Source: Sandaracinus sp.
GTDB taxonomy: Bacteria > Myxococcota_A > Polyangia > Polyangiales > Houyiibacteriaceae
Direction of reading: 5' to 3'
DNA: 64,000 nucleotides
NCBI GenBank assembly: GCA_020633125.1
Contig: JACKEH010000011.1
Span: forward strand, 57,091-121,090
In this document: positions 10,409-20,672 of the stretch, piece by piece
Position numbering within the stretch: position 1 is the stretch's first letter
Layout of the letters: every line of letters begins with the position of its first letter
The notes under the pieces: generated by a model
Databases searched by the model: none
The model's input: only the letters and a program-made list of their open reading frames with translations
Told to the model about the DNA's origin: nothing
Position numbers and translations under genes: made by a program

Positions 10409-10942
10409 TCAGGAGTGAAGCGATTTGCATGCGGCGACCGCGGCCGCCTGCTGGTCGGTGGTCGTGGCGGTGGTCTCGCACATCACCGTCTTGTCGCCGA
10501 TCGTGCGGCGGACGACGACGAAGTAGTTGGTGCCCATGCCGCCGGTGTTCTCGTAGGTCAGCACGAAGCCATCGGAGAGCGTCTCCTCTTGGACGTTGGT
10601 CGGCGAGTACATCTGGGCGTCTTCCTTGGCGGCGTCGAGCGACTCCGGCGAGAGCGAGCCCGGCGTGGTCACGGTGACGACCAGGCCCGGCGCGGTGATC
10701 ATGTGGCCTTCGCCCACGATCGCGTCCGCGACGGTGGCGCCGGCCGGGACCGCCATCTTCAGACCGAAGCGCGTGAGGTCGGCGTCGCCGGCCGGGGCTT
10801 CGGCGGCCGCGGCGGCGTTCTCCACCGCCGCACCGAGAGCGGCCGCGAGGTCGTTGGCCGCTTGCTCCTGCTCGGCGTCCGACGAGCTTCCACATCCGAT
10901 CGAGAGCGCAGCCACGAGGGCCACGAACGTTGCCATGCGCAT
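10409..10942 (-). CDS. Small lipoprotein of unknown function
   Basis: A 177-residue protein starting MRMATFVALVAALSIGCGSSSDAEQ, with the lipobox Cys at residue 17. A 30-residue Ala-rich helical stretch follows, then a compact beta-rich domain (LTRFGLKMAVPAGATVADAIVGEGHM, GLVVTVTTPG, GFVLTYENTGGMGTNYFVVVRRTIG, MCETTATTT). Two Cys (in MCETT and AACKSLHS) could form a disulphide. GGAAAGGA lies ten bases before the ATG at 10942. It is exported and probably outer-membrane anchored. It has its own terminator and no operon partners. No family recognised. Confidence 0.75.
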   Translation of the reverse strand: MRMATFVALVAALSIGCGSSSDAEQEQAANDLAAALGAAVENAAAAAEAPAGDADLTRFGLKMAVPAGATVADAIVGEGHMITAPGLVVTVTTPGSLSPESLDAAKEDAQMYSPTNVQEETLSDGFVLTYENTGGMGTNYFVVVRRTIGDKTVMCETTATTTDQQAAAVAACKSLHS

Positions 10943-11106
10943 GAACGACGAATCCTTTCCGTGAGCCCCCTCCGACGAGGTTCGTTCGGTTGGACGGAGG
11001 GCGATGCGCGGCCGTCACTTCGGGGGTCGCGGCGGTCTACGGACGAGGGCGCTCGGAATTCCCAGCGCGGCATCGCCCGCGCGGCGACGAAGCACGCACG
11101 CGGGCG

Positions 11107-12837
<1,731 letters not shown>

Positions 12838-13072
12838 GAGCGGGAAAGGATCACCGACTCGGAGCCCCGAGGACAAGGCTCACGGCACCCTCGTGCGACA
12901 CATTCGACCGCGGGTCGGATTTTCGCAGCGGGGGTGTTCGAGAACGGCGATCGACACCGAGGTTTCGTGTGCCCGTTTGGAGACGAATCGGGGCGTTCCT
13001 CCGCCATTGTCGTCCCTGCGACCACGTGCTCGGGAAGACCCGCGGCGAGCCGACTCGTGTAGGCTCGCGCCG

Positions 13073-13927
13073 ATGCTGGGTCGGGTCGTGGGCGAGCGGT
13101 ATCGGCTGGAGCGGGCGCTGGGCGAGGGCGCCTCGGGCCGGGTCTTCGCCGCACGCACGCCGGAAGGCGCCTTGGTCGCGCTCAAGCTGCTGCACGAGCA
13201 CGAAGGCTCCACCGACAAGGAGCGACGGCGCCTCGAGCGCGAAGCGCGCGCGCTCAACGGGCTCGAGCATCCAGCCGTGGTGCGGGTGCTCGACTTCGGG
13301 GTCGACGTCGCGTCGGGTGAAGTCTCCGCCAGTGGAGGCACGCCCTACCTCGTGGTGGAGCTGCTCGTCGGCGAGCCGCTCGACGTGACCCTCGGTCGTG
13401 GCGTGCCCCCACACGACGGGCTCGTGCTCGGACGCCAAGTCGTCGAAGGGCTCGCGGCCGTGCACGCCGCCGGCGTGCTGCATCGCGACGTGAAGCCCGC
13501 GAACGTCTTCGTGCTGCCGGGCGGCCGCGTGAAGCTGCTCGACTTCGGGCTCGCGAAGTTCACCGACGAGGCACGGTGGGGCGAGCACTCGCAGCTCACG
13601 CGGCGCGGCGCGCAGCTCGGCACACCGGCGTACATGCCGCCCGAGCTCTGGTTCGGGGAAGCGGCCGACGCGGCCAGCGACGTGTATTCGGTCGCGACCT
13701 TGCTCTTCGAATGCATCGCGGGGGTCACGCCCTACGACGCCGACGGACGATTGGCGTGGGTGCGCGCGCACGCGACTGCGCCGCTGCCCACGCTCGCCGA
13801 ACGCCGCCCCGGCCTTCGTGGCTTCGAGAAGCTCGACGCGATCTTCACGCGTGCGCTGGCGAAGGAACGGTCCGAGCGTTTCGCGGACGCGGGTCAGCTC
13901 GCCCGCGCGCTGGCCACCTTGGGTTGA
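13073..13927 (+). CDS. Soluble Ser/Thr protein kinase
   Basis: A 284-residue protein that is almost entirely a Hanks-type kinase domain, with no membrane span or C-terminal sensor. Visible motifs are GEGASG (17-22), K38 in VALKLL, HRDVKPAN (137-144), LDFGLA (156-161) and MPPEL (188-192, in place of the usual APE). The acidic linker and C-lobe run to RFADAGQLARALATL at the end. The start is the ATG at 13073 (MLGRVVGERYRLERALGEG). It is likely cytoplasmic and may be recruited or activated by the divergent membrane kinase; that link is inference. It converges on the phosphoglucomutase gene with only nine bases between stops. Confidence 0.88.
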   Translation: MLGRVVGERYRLERALGEGASGRVFAARTPEGALVALKLLHEHEGSTDKERRRLEREARALNGLEHPAVVRVLDFGVDVASGEVSASGGTPYLVVELLVGEPLDVTLGRGVPPHDGLVLGRQVVEGLAAVHAAGVLHRDVKPANVFVLPGGRVKLLDFGLAKFTDEARWGEHSQLTRRGAQLGTPAYMPPELWFGEAADAASDVYSVATLLFECIAGVTPYDADGRLAWVRAHATAPLPTLAERRPGLRGFEKLDAIFTRALAKERSERFADAGQLARALATLG

Positions 13928-13936
13928 GCCCCGGCG

Positions 13937-15565
13937 TCAGACGCCGGCGGCGGAGAAGCAGCTCGCGACGAGCTCGCGGGCTTCGGCTTGAAGCTGCGCG
14001 AGATGCTCGGCGCCGCGGAAGCTCTCCGCGTAGATCTTGTAGACGTCTTCGGTGCCGCTCGGACGCGCCGCGAACCAACCGCTCTCGGTCGTGACCTTGA
14101 GGCCACCGAGCGCTTCGCCGTTCCCCGGCGCGCGCGTGAGCTTCGCCGTGATCGCTTCGCCCGCGAGCGTGTCGCCCTTCACGTCTTCGGGCGCGAGCTT
14201 CTTCAGCACCGCCTTTTGCGCGCTGGACGCCGGCGCGTCGACGCGTGCGTACGTAGGCTCGCCGAATCGCGCGGTGAGCTCGGCGTAGCGTTCGCCCGGA
14301 TCCTTGCCGGTGCGCGCCACGATCTCGGCCGCGAGAAGGTCGAGCAAGATGCCGTCCTTGTCGGTGGTCCAGCAGCTGCCGTCGAAGCGCAGGAAGCTCG
14401 CGCCCGCGCTCTCTTCGCCGCCGAAACCGAGCGAGCCGTCGAGCAGGCCGTCGACGAAATATTTGAAGCCCACGGGCACCTCGACGAGCTCGCGCCCGAG
14501 GTCGGCGGCGACGCGGTCGATCATCGAGCTCGACACGAGTGTCTTTCCGACCTTCGCGCCCTTCCACTCACGCGTGCGAAAGAGGTGATCGACTGCGACC
14601 GCGAGGTAGGCGTTGGGGCCGAGCAGGCCGACGCTCGGGCAGACGATGCCGTGGCGATCGAAGTCGGTGTCGTTGCCGAACGCGATCTGGAACCGGTCCT
14701 TGAGCGCGACGAGCCCAGCCATCGCGTAAGGCGACGAGCAGTCCATGCGGATCTTGCCGTCGTGATCGACGTGCATGAATGCGAAGCGCGGATCGACGTC
14801 GTCGTTGACCACCGTCAGATCGAGCTTCCAACGCTCGGCGATCGGCGCCCAATACGCGAAGCCGGAACCGCCCATCGGGTCGACGCCGATGCGCACTTTC
14901 GCGGCGGCGATCGCGGGCAGATCGACGATGGCGCCGAGCGCCTCGACGTAAGGTGTCACGAAGTCGAAGCGCTCGGTCTTCGCGAGCGCCTTGGCGAAAG
15001 GAAGGCGGCGAATGCCCGCGCCACCCGCGGCGAGCAGCTCGTTCGCGCGCTTTTCAATCTGGCCCGTCACGTCCGAGCCGGCGGGGCCGCCGTGCGGCGG
15101 GTCGTATTTGAAGCCGCCGTCTTCGGGCGGGTTGTGCGAGGGCGTGATCACCACACCGTCGGCCTTTCGCTCGGCGCCGCGGTTGTGCGCGAGGATGGCG
15201 TGCGAGACGGCGGGGGTCGGCGCGTAGCCTTCGGTGCAGAGCACGGTGACGTCGTTGGCGACGAAGACCTCGATCGCGGTGCGCTCGGCGGGGGTCGAGA
15301 GCGCGTGGGTGTCTTTGCCGACGTAGAGCGGTCCGGTGATGCCCTCGGCCGCGCGGTACTCGCAGATGGCTTGCGCGATCGCCGCGATGTGCGCTTCGTT
15401 GAACGAGCCCTTCGTCGACGAGCCGCGGTGGCCGCTGGTGCCGAACGCGACGCGCTGCGCCGGGTCCGCGACGTCGGGCGTGGTCGTGTAATAGGCCGAG
15501 ACCAAGGCCGGGACGTCGGGGAGGATCGACTTCGGAGCGAGCTTGCCTGCGAGCGAATGCGCCAT
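13937..15565 (-). CDS. pgm: Phosphoglucomutase (alpha-D-glucose phosphate-specific)
   Basis: A 542-residue enzyme interconverting glucose 1-phosphate and glucose 6-phosphate in the cytoplasm. It contains the phospho-serine loop TPSHNPPEDGG with catalytic S143, the Mg-binding loop DTDFDRHG (299-306), the sugar-specificity loop GGEESAG (382-388) and the phosphate-binding ARPSGTED near the C-terminus. Length and order match the bacterial Pgm type. The ATG at 15565 gives MAHSLAGKLAPKSIL, as in other family members. It supplies precursors for glycogen, trehalose or cell-wall glucans. It is a single gene, convergent with the soluble kinase. Confidence 0.95.
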   Translation of the reverse strand: MAHSLAGKLAPKSILPDVPALVSAYYTTTPDVADPAQRVAFGTSGHRGSSTKGSFNEAHIAAIAQAICEYRAAEGITGPLYVGKDTHALSTPAERTAIEVFVANDVTVLCTEGYAPTPAVSHAILAHNRGAERKADGVVITPSHNPPEDGGFKYDPPHGGPAGSDVTGQIEKRANELLAAGGAGIRRLPFAKALAKTERFDFVTPYVEALGAIVDLPAIAAAKVRIGVDPMGGSGFAYWAPIAERWKLDLTVVNDDVDPRFAFMHVDHDGKIRMDCSSPYAMAGLVALKDRFQIAFGNDTDFDRHGIVCPSVGLLGPNAYLAVAVDHLFRTREWKGAKVGKTLVSSSMIDRVAADLGRELVEVPVGFKYFVDGLLDGSLGFGGEESAGASFLRFDGSCWTTDKDGILLDLLAAEIVARTGKDPGERYAELTARFGEPTYARVDAPASSAQKAVLKKLAPEDVKGDTLAGEAITAKLTRAPGNGEALGGLKVTTESGWFAARPSGTEDVYKIYAESFRGAEHLAQLQAEARELVASCFSAAGV

Positions 15566-15650
15566 GGCGGCGCATCGAAGGCGAGGTCGGGCCGCGGGTC
15601 AAGCGCCGTGGCGACACGTGGGCCGAGCAGACGAGGTCAGGCGGACGAGG

Positions 15651-16727
15651 TCAGAAGGGAAGGGTGAGCGCCACGCAGTGCAGCGCGCCTTCGAGCTCGA
15701 TCAGCTCGTCCGTCACCAGCGGATGCAGCGTCTTGCCCGGCAGCTCGGCGCGGAGGATCGCGTACGCCTCGTCTTCGACGCTCCGGTCCTCGAGGTAGCG
15801 CGGGATCAGCGCCGCAGAGGGAAGCACCACGAGGTTCGTGTAGCTGCGAAAGAGGGTGCGTTCCGCGTTCGAAGGCATCGGAATGCGGGTCACCGTCAGG
15901 CCGGCTTGCTCGAGCTGCCGCGCCGCGCGATCGAGACGACGCGCGTTCGTCGCGTCCTGCTCGGGAGAGTACCGACCCACGAGAACACGTCCGTGACCCG
16001 TGGCCGCGACGTAGAGATCGACGTGACCCGTCGGCTCGCCTTCGAGCGCCGGCACGTAGACGACCCGGCGACATCCGAAGAGCGTCTCGAGCTCGTCGGC
16101 GACCTCGGCCTTCGTCCAGCCGAGGAGCTTGCCGCGGCGCACGACGTCGTCGTTGGTGATGCAGACGCCGCCTTCGACCACCAAGTGTCCGCCTTCGATG
16201 TCCATCTCGGTCGGACGAATCGCCAGGCCGAAACGTGCCGCGAGCAGCGCGGGCACGTTGTCGTCGTCCGGGCGCTCCGTGTCGTAGGGGAAGTCGACGA
16301 GGTAGTGGTGCCCGCCGAAGCCCACCACCTGCGGACCGAAGTCGCGAATCCAGAAGGTGTCGAGCGGCGTCGAGACGAGCTCGAGGTTCGTGGGGTCGCC
16401 TCCGTGCCGGCGGACCAAGCTTCGTACGGTCGATGGCGAGACCTCGGGGACGAGCAGCACCAGGGGCGGTCGCTCTTCGAGGGTCGCGAGCGCGAGCAGC
16501 GGGCCGAAGACCGATGCGTGGTCGGAGGCACCTTCGGTCCACGCGAGCACCAAGCGCCGACCGCGTAGGTCGCCGTATGCGTCGAGGCGCGGAACCGGGG
16601 GCGTGGACACGAGCGGCTCCGAACGCACCGCGGCGTGCGCGTCGCGCGGCAACATCGCGGCAGGCTCCGCGCCGAAGGGCAACGGGGCACACGTCGCGAG
16701 CACGAAGACCGCGATCCGCCGAAACAT
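15651..16727 (-). CDS. Exported agmatine deiminase/porphyromonas-type peptidylarginine deiminase family protein
   Basis: A 358-residue protein with an N-terminal export signal (MFRRIAVFVLATCAPLPFGAEPA). Guanidine-group hydrolase motifs are present in order: DTFWIRDFGPQ (first catalytic region), DIEGGHLVVEGG, GEPTGHVDLYV with the catalytic His, and EGALHCVALTLPF with the likely nucleophile C351. Family members hydrolyse guanidino groups of agmatine or peptidyl-arginine to release ammonia. The signal peptide is unusual for agmatine deiminase and fits an extracytoplasmic enzyme acting on arginine in peptides or proteins; the substrate is inferred. No polyamine genes are adjacent. The gene is transcribed away from the FHA regulator across a 417-bp spacer. 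Confidence 0.8.
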   Translation of the reverse strand: MFRRIAVFVLATCAPLPFGAEPAAMLPRDAHAAVRSEPLVSTPPVPRLDAYGDLRGRRLVLAWTEGASDHASVFGPLLALATLEERPPLVLLVPEVSPSTVRSLVRRHGGDPTNLELVSTPLDTFWIRDFGPQVVGFGGHHYLVDFPYDTERPDDDNVPALLAARFGLAIRPTEMDIEGGHLVVEGGVCITNDDVVRRGKLLGWTKAEVADELETLFGCRRVVYVPALEGEPTGHVDLYVAATGHGRVLVGRYSPEQDATNARRLDRAARQLEQAGLTVTRIPMPSNAERTLFRSYTNLVVLPSAALIPRYLEDRSVEDEAYAILRAELPGKTLHPLVTDELIELEGALHCVALTLPF

Positions 16728-17144
16728 CCCGGGGCGTCATCGAGCAACCGACGTGCCGCGAGGGGGCCGGAAATTCCTGACTTCGAAACGTGCCGGAAAT
16801 CTCGGGGAATCGAGGAGCGCGCTTCACACACCTCGGGGTGTTTCCGGACGCACGTGTGCGCTCACGCGAGGGCACGCACCCCCGAATCGCTGCGACGACT
16901 CGTCACTGCGTGCCCTTTCCGCACGCGGGACGGCGGTCGCGGTCGGGGGACCGAACCATTCAAACTCGTCTCCACGGCGCGGGCTCTTCGCGACCGAAAT
17001 CGCCGCGAGTCGAGGTGTTCCGCCCCCAACAAACGACAAGAAACACCTTGGCTTCACGAATGAAATCGGTGGTGAGGCTGCTCCGCGTTCGGGGGCACGA
17101 GATTTTCGTCGGGCTTTGCCCGACCTTCGGTTACGCTCTGTCCC
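16728..17144. promoter_or_regulatory. 417-bp divergent intergenic region
   Basis: This separates the deiminase (minus) from the FHA-HTH regulator (plus). I see no protein-like frame. A 7-bp hairpin GTCGGGC-TTT-GCCCGAC (17108-17124) lies 21 bases before the regulator's ATG and could affect its translation. An A/T-richer patch at 17025-17060 may hold promoter elements. No confident -35/-10 pair was found. Confidence 0.4.
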
Positions 17145-17723
17145 ATGGCGGTGTTCAGGCTGCGCTACGGCCCCCGAGAGGTCGTGCTGCCCCTCGGGAA
17201 GTTCACGATCGGTCGCGCGTCGGATTGCACGTTGCGCATCGAAGACGAGTGGCTCTCGCGCCATCACGCCGTGCTCCGCGTGGAGACGGATAAGGTGGCG
17301 ATTCGTGACGCGGGTTCCCGAAACGGCGTCATCGTCAACGGGGTGCGGATTCGTTCCGCGCACTACCTCCAACCTGGAGACCGGATTCGTCTGGGGCGTC
17401 ACGAGCTGGAGCTCATTCGGGAAGAACCGCGCGAAGAAGTGCTCGCGCGGCCGACGCGCGAAGACCCGCGCCCGAACACGGAGATTCCGGCGCCGTACCA
17501 AGCTCCGGAGAGCACACCCGCGCCCGACGTGTTGTCGCCGCGTGAGCGTGAGGTCTTGGAGCTCTTGGCGCTCGGTCACACGCAGCGTGAGATCGCCGAG
17601 CGCATCGGCGTCGGCACCAAGTCGGTCGAGACGTACCGCGCTCGTGTTGCGGAGAAGCTCGGCCTGCGCACGCGCGCGGACTTGGTCCGGTACGCGTTGC
17701 GCTACGGGCTCGTCGAGAACTGA
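17145..17723 (+). CDS. FHA domain-LuxR-type HTH transcriptional regulator
   Basis: A 192-residue protein. Residues 1-95 form an FHA domain (FTIGRASDCTLRIEDEWLSRHHAVLR, then AGSRNGVIVNGVRI), with the GR, SRHH and NG residues that bind phospho-threonine. A Pro-rich linker leads to a C-terminal LuxR/NarL helix-turn-helix (residues about 128-188: LSPREREVLELLALGHTQREIAERIGVGTKSVETYRARVAEKLG). There is no receiver or ligand domain. A reasonable inference is that a Thr-phosphorylated partner, possibly a product of Hanks-type kinases such as those encoded 4 kb upstream, controls DNA binding. It is not obviously in an operon with the outer-membrane protein gene that follows 143 bp later. Confidence 0.88.
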   Translation: MAVFRLRYGPREVVLPLGKFTIGRASDCTLRIEDEWLSRHHAVLRVETDKVAIRDAGSRNGVIVNGVRIRSAHYLQPGDRIRLGRHELELIREEPREEVLARPTREDPRPNTEIPAPYQAPESTPAPDVLSPREREVLELLALGHTQREIAERIGVGTKSVETYRARVAEKLGLRTRADLVRYALRYGLVEN

Positions 17724-17866
17724 GGTCGGAACCGAGCACTTCGGCGTTCTGCTTCTCTCTTCGGGGCGCTCTGCTCGGGGCGCTCACCCCTTCGACCTCC
17801 CTCGGCTCGAGGGACGCCTCGTGCCGCTTTCCACGTGACCGCGTCGTTCCGTCGAAAGGAGGACCC

Positions 17867-18652
17867 ATGCGTCTTTGGCTCGCCTCGTTCGTGGTGCTCG
17901 TGTCTTCGGTCGCGAGCGCACAGACCTCGCCGACCTACACACAGCGTGGCGCGCTCGAGCGGGCCACGACCTTTCGCATCGACTCCGCACCGCCCGACCG
18001 CACGCTGCTCGACTCCGGCGAGGTCGGCGAAGGGTACGGCCTGCGGCTGCTCCGCATCGACGTGCCGCGTGACGTCGACGACACCTACCTCTCGTGGGGC
18101 GTCGGTCTCGCGATCACGCCGGTCGATCGCTTCGAGCTCGGTGTGCAGGTCGCGCCGGTGCTCTACGTGCCCCGCACCCGCTACGGCGACCTGGAGACGT
18201 ACGCGCGCTTCTTGATCTTCCGAAGCCGCCACGTCGACATCGCGGCGCAGTTGGTGCTGCAGTTTCCCACGCGAAACGACTTCGGCATGGGCTTCGGCGT
18301 GCCGATGGTCTTCCGGCTTCACCCGAAGGTCCGCTTGGACGTCGGTGTCGAGCTCGAGCTGATCGTCTACGACGACACGCCCGACGGCGATCGCGACGTG
18401 CGTCCGAACTTCGACATGCCCATCGCGCTCGCGTTCAACCTCACCGACCGCTTCTACCTCGGCGCGCGCGCGGGGCTCTTCGTCTTCGATTTCGACGCCG
18501 TGAGCGCGCCGATTGGTGGCTTCGTCGGGTACACCCTCGGTCGTCGGCACACCGCGGACTTCACCGCGGGGTTCACGGGCTACGTCGGCGACACGAACCG
18601 CATCTGGGAGCTCATCCTCGGCATCACCGGACGTTTCTGGCTCGGGCGATGA
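17867..18652 (+). CDS. Predicted outer-membrane beta-barrel protein
   Basis: A 261-residue exported protein with signal MRLWLASFVVLVSSVASAQ. Alternating amphipathic strands run through the body (YLSWGVGLAITPVDRFELGVQVAPVLYV, IAAQLVLQFPT, FRLHPKVRLDVGVELELIVY, FYLGARAGLFVFDF, HTADFTAGFTGYVG), and the last residues (GRFWLGR) resemble a terminal barrel strand. AAAGGAGGA lies five bases before the ATG at 17867, an excellent ribosome-binding site. The stop overlaps the next gene's ATG (ATGA), implying translational coupling. Specific function unknown; it could be a porin-like or assembly protein. Confidence 0.75.
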   Translation: MRLWLASFVVLVSSVASAQTSPTYTQRGALERATTFRIDSAPPDRTLLDSGEVGEGYGLRLLRIDVPRDVDDTYLSWGVGLAITPVDRFELGVQVAPVLYVPRTRYGDLETYARFLIFRSRHVDIAAQLVLQFPTRNDFGMGFGVPMVFRLHPKVRLDVGVELELIVYDDTPDGDRDVRPNFDMPIALAFNLTDRFYLGARAGLFVFDFDAVSAPIGGFVGYTLGRRHTADFTAGFTGYVGDTNRIWELILGITGRFWLGR

Positions 18653-19422
18653 GCGTGGAACCGGCGCGGCTTCGGGAGAGCCCTTGGCGCTTGTTGAAGA
18701 ACGCGGCGGGCACGCCGCGCGACCTCGCCAACAAGCTCGGGCGACTCGCACGTGCGGTGAGCGCGTACGCGGACGGCGCCTCGCTCGACGCTCGCCTCGA
18801 GCGGCTGGTGCGGCTCGGCTACGTGCAGACGCCGCCGTCACGGCTGCAGCTCGTCGTGGGCAGCGCGGACATGCTGCGCTTTTGGATTTCGCCGGCGGCC
18901 GCCGACTATTACCGAAGCAAAGGCATCGACTTCGGGTTTCACCAGGTGCTTCGATTTCTCGACGATCCAGCGTCGATGGTCGACCCGACCGGATTTCTCT
19001 CGAGCGTCGACGTGATCGTGGGACACGTCCTGCAGGTGGTGCACGCGAATCCGGCCTACGATCTTCAGCTGCTCGAGTCGCACGAAGACGGGCTCGAAGA
19101 GCTCGAGCGGCAGACGCGCGCGATGCTCGAAGGAACGCATCCCCGCCAAGCGAGCATCGGCGCGATCGTCGAAGACCCCGGGTACCACGCACGTCTGCTG
19201 ACCTACGTGCAGGCGTACCGAGACGACCCCGACGCGGCGCTCGCACCGATTCGCGACAACGTCGCGAACGATCCGTATTGGGCGCGTGTCGAGCGGACGT
19301 TCGGCACCTTGCCCGCCGCGATGCGCTACTTCGCGAAGATGCCTTCGACGCCGCTCGGTGCCGCACGGCATCTGCTCTTCGTGCGGAAGTTCCCGGAGCA
19401 GCTCGCCGAACCGTCGGCGTGA
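18649..19422 (+). CDS. Conserved hypothetical protein coupled to an outer-membrane protein
   Basis: A 257-residue soluble protein without signal peptide or membrane span, rich in helices. Recognisable stretches are WRLLKNAAGTPRDLANKLGRLARAVSAYADG near the N-terminus, ADYYRSKGIDFGFHQVLRFLDDPASMVDPTGFLS in the middle, and LPAAMRYFAKMPSTPLGAARHLLFVRKFPEQ at the end. I do not recognise the family. The ATG at 18649 overlaps the barrel gene's TGA, so the two proteins are probably made together; a cytoplasmic partner of an outer-membrane protein is unusual. A frame extending upstream to 18094 is a shadow of the barrel gene. Confidence 0.7.
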   Translation: MSVEPARLRESPWRLLKNAAGTPRDLANKLGRLARAVSAYADGASLDARLERLVRLGYVQTPPSRLQLVVGSADMLRFWISPAAADYYRSKGIDFGFHQVLRFLDDPASMVDPTGFLSSVDVIVGHVLQVVHANPAYDLQLLESHEDGLEELERQTRAMLEGTHPRQASIGAIVEDPGYHARLLTYVQAYRDDPDAALAPIRDNVANDPYWARVERTFGTLPAAMRYFAKMPSTPLGAARHLLFVRKFPEQLAEPSA

Positions 19423-19483
19423 CCTGCGCCCGAAGCGAAGACGCCGGACGCCGACCCCGCGAAGGCGCACCGCGCGCGAACGC

Positions 19484-19954
19484 TCAGAACGCGCGCACGT
19501 CGCGGCCGCGAAGTCGCCGACGGCGTTGCACCGCCCGCACCGCGAGGAAGAGCGCCGGAAAGGTCGAGCCGCCGCAAACCAGGAACGAGAACAGGAGGTT
19601 CCCGCCCACGCGGAGCCAGAGGACGCCGAGCAGGAGCATCGATGCGACGAAGACGGCGGCCACCCCGACCGTTGCCTTCACGCTCGCGTCGAGATCGCGT
19701 GCGCGGCTCGCACCGACCGCCTCGTGAATCATGGCGAACGCGTCCGGCGACACGAGCTCACGCAGGCGCGAGACCGTCGGCGCACCCAAGCGCGCGACCA
19801 GCGGATCGGCGGCTTCGGCGTCGGGCGCGAAGCCCTCCGCGAGAAAGAACGCCTCGAGCTTGGCGCGCAGCTCGGGCGACCACACGTCTTCGAGCTCGCG
19901 AACGACGTCACCGCCGAAGGCTCGATGAAGCACGAAATCGTCAGGGGTCAGCAC
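19484..19954 (-). CDS. Small membrane protein of unknown function
   Basis: A 156-residue protein. The N-terminal two-thirds are soluble and helical (RELEDVWSPELRAKLEAFFLAEGFAPDAEAADPLVARLG). Two adjacent membrane spans follow (ATVGVAAVFVASMLLLGVLWLRV and LLFSFLVCGGSTFPALFLAVRAV), with a strongly basic tail (RRRRLRGRD) that should stay cytoplasmic. The GTG at 19954 (VLTPDDFVLHRAFGG) is the best start. No strong ribosome-binding site is seen, so the start is uncertain. It is divergent from the next membrane protein gene. No family recognised. Confidence 0.6.
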   Translation of the reverse strand: MLTPDDFVLHRAFGGDVVRELEDVWSPELRAKLEAFFLAEGFAPDAEAADPLVARLGAPTVSRLRELVSPDAFAMIHEAVGASRARDLDASVKATVGVAAVFVASMLLLGVLWLRVGGNLLFSFLVCGGSTFPALFLAVRAVQRRRRLRGRDVRAF

Positions 19955-20026
19955 GAGGGAACCTACGCTGGAGTCTGCCACGAGCTTTCCCCGAAGGGGG
20001 CACGTGACGCTGATACCCTTCGACGC

Positions 20027-20656
20027 GTGCGTGCGTTCGTGACCGTCGTTCTCGTTCTCTGCCTTTCGACGGCGTCGTCGACCTGGGCACAGCCCCCACG
20101 TGCCGAGGTCGAGCTGCGACCGACGACTCCCGCGCTGCGCCTGCGTGAGGTGCGTCTGGCGCAGAACGCGGAGCGACGCCGCGAAGGTCTCTGGCTCTTC
20201 ACGTTCGGTCTCGTGAGCCTCGTGGGCGGCGGGCTCGTCGCGGCCATTCGGCACGAGGACGAAGGCTTTCTCGCGGCGGGAGTCACCACCGCGAGCTTCG
20301 GGGCCATCGACGCCATGCTCGCGATCGGGTTGATGGACCTGTCGGGTGCGCGACGCCGAACCATCCTCGACGATCGAAGCGGCGTGCACGTCCGTTTCGA
20401 AGACGTGCGTGAAGCCGAGCTCGTCGCGGCGTTGCGGTCGGGGCAGGGCTTCGCGATCAACGCCGGGCTCGACGTCTTCTACATGGCGGCCGGGCTGCTG
20501 CTCTTCGCGCTCGGTCGGGCCCGCTCGGACGCCCGAGGCTGGGAAGAAGGCGCCGGCCTCGCGATGGTGGGGCAAGGCGCGTTTCTCTTCGCGTTCGATC
20601 TCGCGGCGTGGCGGCACGCGAACGCGCGCGCCGAAGCCCTTCGCGCGGTTCGTTGA
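20027..20656 (+). CDS. Multi-span membrane protein of unknown function
   Basis: A 209-residue protein starting with GTG at 20027 and a cleavable-looking signal (VRAFVTVVLVLCLSTASSTWAQ). Four further hydrophobic stretches follow: LFTFGLVSLVGGGLVAAI, GVTTASFGAIDAMLAIGLM, AINAGLDVFYMAAGLLLFALG and AGLAMVGQGAFLFAFDLAAW. Conserved-looking polar stretches lie between spans 2 and 3 (SGARRRTILDDRSGVHVRFEDVREAELVAALRSG). Function not recognised. It converges on the beta-propeller lactonase gene, with 16 bases between stops. Confidence 0.65.
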   Translation: MRAFVTVVLVLCLSTASSTWAQPPRAEVELRPTTPALRLREVRLAQNAERRREGLWLFTFGLVSLVGGGLVAAIRHEDEGFLAAGVTTASFGAIDAMLAIGLMDLSGARRRTILDDRSGVHVRFEDVREAELVAALRSGQGFAINAGLDVFYMAAGLLLFALGRARSDARGWEEGAGLAMVGQGAFLFAFDLAAWRHANARAEALRAVR

Positions 20657-20672
20657 GCCCCGCGATGGCGCG

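Noticed and set aside
13988..15667. Long plus-strand frame opposite phosphoglucomutase
   Set aside because: Pgm on the minus strand has every catalytic motif; the plus frame is a compositional shadow.
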